From Lachnospiraceae bacterium (GTDB lineage Bacteria; Bacillota; Clostridia; Lachnospirales; Lachnospiraceae): DNA of 7,554 nucleotides. A program made the translations under genes and the position numbers. Below, in pieces: positions 6,325 through 7,554 of this stretch. The stretch covers positions 1-7,554 of the forward strand of contig DNJW01000347.1 of the NCBI GenBank assembly GCA_003488965.1, read 5' to 3'. The notes beneath the pieces were generated by a model. The model saw only the letters and a program-made list of their open reading frames with translations. It searched no databases and was not told the DNA's origin. Position 1 is the first letter of the stretch, and the number at the start of each line of letters is the position of its first letter.

Positions 6325-7475
6325 AGCAGTATAATGGTCAGGAAGAAAACTGGGAAGTGCAGCAGCCTTATATTTATTGGATGACAAATACCAAGGGAAT
6401 CGGCAGTCTTACCATCGGAAAACTAATCAAACATGCGGGTTCTCCAAAAGCAGTATACGAAATGGCTTTGCAGGATATGGGGAAAATTATTCCGCCCAAT
6501 AAGGCGGCGGCATTGGAGGCGGCGAAGGAGAAAGGCACCGTTATGGAACAATATAGCAGGCTGAAAGAAAAGAATATCGGTTTTTACTCCATTTACCATC
6601 CGGATTATCCCCGGCGGCTGAAAAATATTCCTGACAGACCTTATGCCATTTATGTGGAAGGAACGCTTCCAAAGGAGGAAACGCCGTCCATAGCGGTAAT
6701 CGGCGCAAGACAATGTTCGGATTACGGACGTTTTATGGCGAGGCAGTGCGGAAGGGAACTGGCAGAAGCGGGAATAAACGTTATCAGCGGTCTGGCAAGA
6801 GGGATTGACGGAATCAGCCAGAAATCGGCATTGGAAGCAGGAGGCAGAACATATGCTGTTTTAGGGTGCGGAACCAATATCTGTTATCCAGGGGAGAACC
6901 GTTTTGTTTATGAAAAAGCAAAGGAAAACGGTGCGGTGATATCGGAATATCCGCCGGACACTCCGCCGGCGCCCGGTCTTTTTCCCAGAAGAAACCGGAT
7001 TATCAGCGGCCTGGCCGATTTGGTGCTTATCATAGAAGCCAGAACCAAAAGCGGCACATTGATTACTGCCGATATGGCGCTGGAACAGGGAAAAGAGGTT
7101 TATGTTCTTCCCGGGCGAGTTACTGACCCGTTAAGTCAGGGATGCAATCAGATGCTGAAGCAGGGTGCAGGACTGTTTACATCTGTTGCTTGTTTGCTGG
7201 AAGAAACCGGACTGCCGGTAAGGAAAAAATGGGAAAACGTAACGCAGCAGAATAATTTTAACAAACAGGATGCTCTTTGTGGAAAAATGTCAGGAGAAGA
7301 AGATAAAACGGTAAGAAAAGTGCTGGATGCGCTGGATTTTTACCCAAAGGATACGGAATGCCTGATGCAGGAAACGCAGATGGAATATAGGGCGTTAATT
7401 TGTATTTTGTCCCGGTTATGTCTGGACGGAAGGGCCGCCCGCGTATCGGCGGACCAGTTTATTAAGAAAGTGTAA
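6312..7475 (+). CDS. dprA: DNA-processing protein DprA
   Basis: DprA binds incoming single-stranded DNA and loads RecA during transformation. It is also conserved in bacteria with no known competence. The protein has 387 residues, slightly above usual, owing to an N-terminal lead from the TTG start. A helix-hairpin-helix/SAM-like region (about 20-70, with TKGIGSLTIGKLI) precedes the Rossmann-fold core: YHPDYPRRLKNIPDRP (95-110), SIAVIGARQCSDYGR (126-140), SGLARGIDG (159-167), VLGCG (183-187), ISEYPP (210-215), FPRRNRIISGL (224-234), SGTLITA (247-253) and LPGRV (266-270). The position often occupied by His after GID reads Q170. The C-terminal winged-helix DNA-processing domain (about 333-387) is present. 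The gene ends at TAA 7473-7475 and is translationally coupled to comM. Order comM-dprA is common in Firmicutes, often followed by topA, which would lie beyond this window. Confidence 0.96.
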   Translation: MGDIKQYNGQEENWEVQQPYIYWMTNTKGIGSLTIGKLIKHAGSPKAVYEMALQDMGKIIPPNKAAALEAAKEKGTVMEQYSRLKEKNIGFYSIYHPDYPRRLKNIPDRPYAIYVEGTLPKEETPSIAVIGARQCSDYGRFMARQCGRELAEAGINVISGLARGIDGISQKSALEAGGRTYAVLGCGTNICYPGENRFVYEKAKENGAVISEYPPDTPPAPGLFPRRNRIISGLADLVLIIEARTKSGTLITADMALEQGKEVYVLPGRVTDPLSQGCNQMLKQGAGLFTSVACLLEETGLPVRKKWENVTQQNNFNKQDALCGKMSGEEDKTVRKVLDALDFYPKDTECLMQETQMEYRALICILSRLCLDGRAARVSADQFIKKV

Positions 7476-7509
7476 ACGATTCTTGTGCAAATCTAAATGA
7501 AAAAATCAG

Positions 7510-7554
7510 AAATTTATATTTTTAAATTTGAAAATTTATATTTTTAAATTTGAA
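7510..7554. repeat. 22-bp AT-rich tandem direct repeat at the window edge
   Basis: Two perfect copies of a 22-bp unit lie at 7510-7531 and 7532-7553, and base 7554 matches the start of a third. Each unit contains AAATTTA and TAAATTT as a 7-bp inverted pair around a 6-base centre, so each copy could fold. No G or C appears except one G per unit. The array may continue past 7554. The preceding 7476-7509 holds no gene or terminator that I can see. Confidence 0.8.

Noticed and set aside
1..7554. CRISPR, defence island, toxin-antitoxin, prophage, tRNA or rRNA
   Set aside because: I read both strands for repeats, cloverleaf-like segments and related protein motifs and found none. The genes are housekeeping, sporulation and DNA-uptake types.

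Overview
The window looks like core chromosome of a spore-forming, low-to-moderate-GC Firmicute. The closest fit is the class Clostridia, probably Lachnospiraceae. Supporting signs are strong purine-rich Shine-Dalgarno sites, two TTG starts, a complete late-sporulation sigma factor gene (sigK) and an adjacent comM-dprA pair. The family-level call is inferred from protein style and gene order, because no search was run. All six supported genes lie on the + strand, and nearly every base between 65 and 7475 is accounted for.

Layout: (1) 65-1198, a GNAT acetyltransferase of the Eis-like type. (2) 1193-1279, an imperfect inverted repeat filling the gap before the next gene; a second copy of its right arm sits upstream of the first gene at 22-38. 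(3) 1297-2568, the ribosome-associated GTPase HflX. (4) 2569-2702, a non-coding, AT-rich gap carrying one vegetative-type and one sporulation-type promoter candidate. (5) 2703-3335, sigma-K, beginning at TTG and without a pro-peptide. (6) 3375-4661, a degenerate HD-GYP protein with an acidic tail, probably in the sigK transcript. (7) 4662-4794, a non-coding gap with a GC-rich stem-loop. (8) 4795-6324, ComM/YifB AAA+ ATPase, overlapping (9) 6312-7475, DprA. (10) 7476-7554, an AT-rich tail with a 22-bp tandem repeat that runs to the window edge.

Functionally, comM and dprA form a two-gene unit for handling incoming single-stranded DNA in transformation or recombination. sigK directs late mother-cell gene expression, and its neighbour is a probable non-catalytic relative of cyclic-di-GMP phosphodiesterases. 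HflX rescues or splits stalled ribosomes. I see no phage, IS element, CRISPR array, toxin-antitoxin pair or defence system. The most unusual points are the dispersed inverted repeat placed against ribosome binding sites, the pro-less SigK with a SigK-like promoter of its own, the degenerate HD-GYP protein next to it, and the tandem repeat at the right edge. I do not see convincing evidence of a wholly new system.
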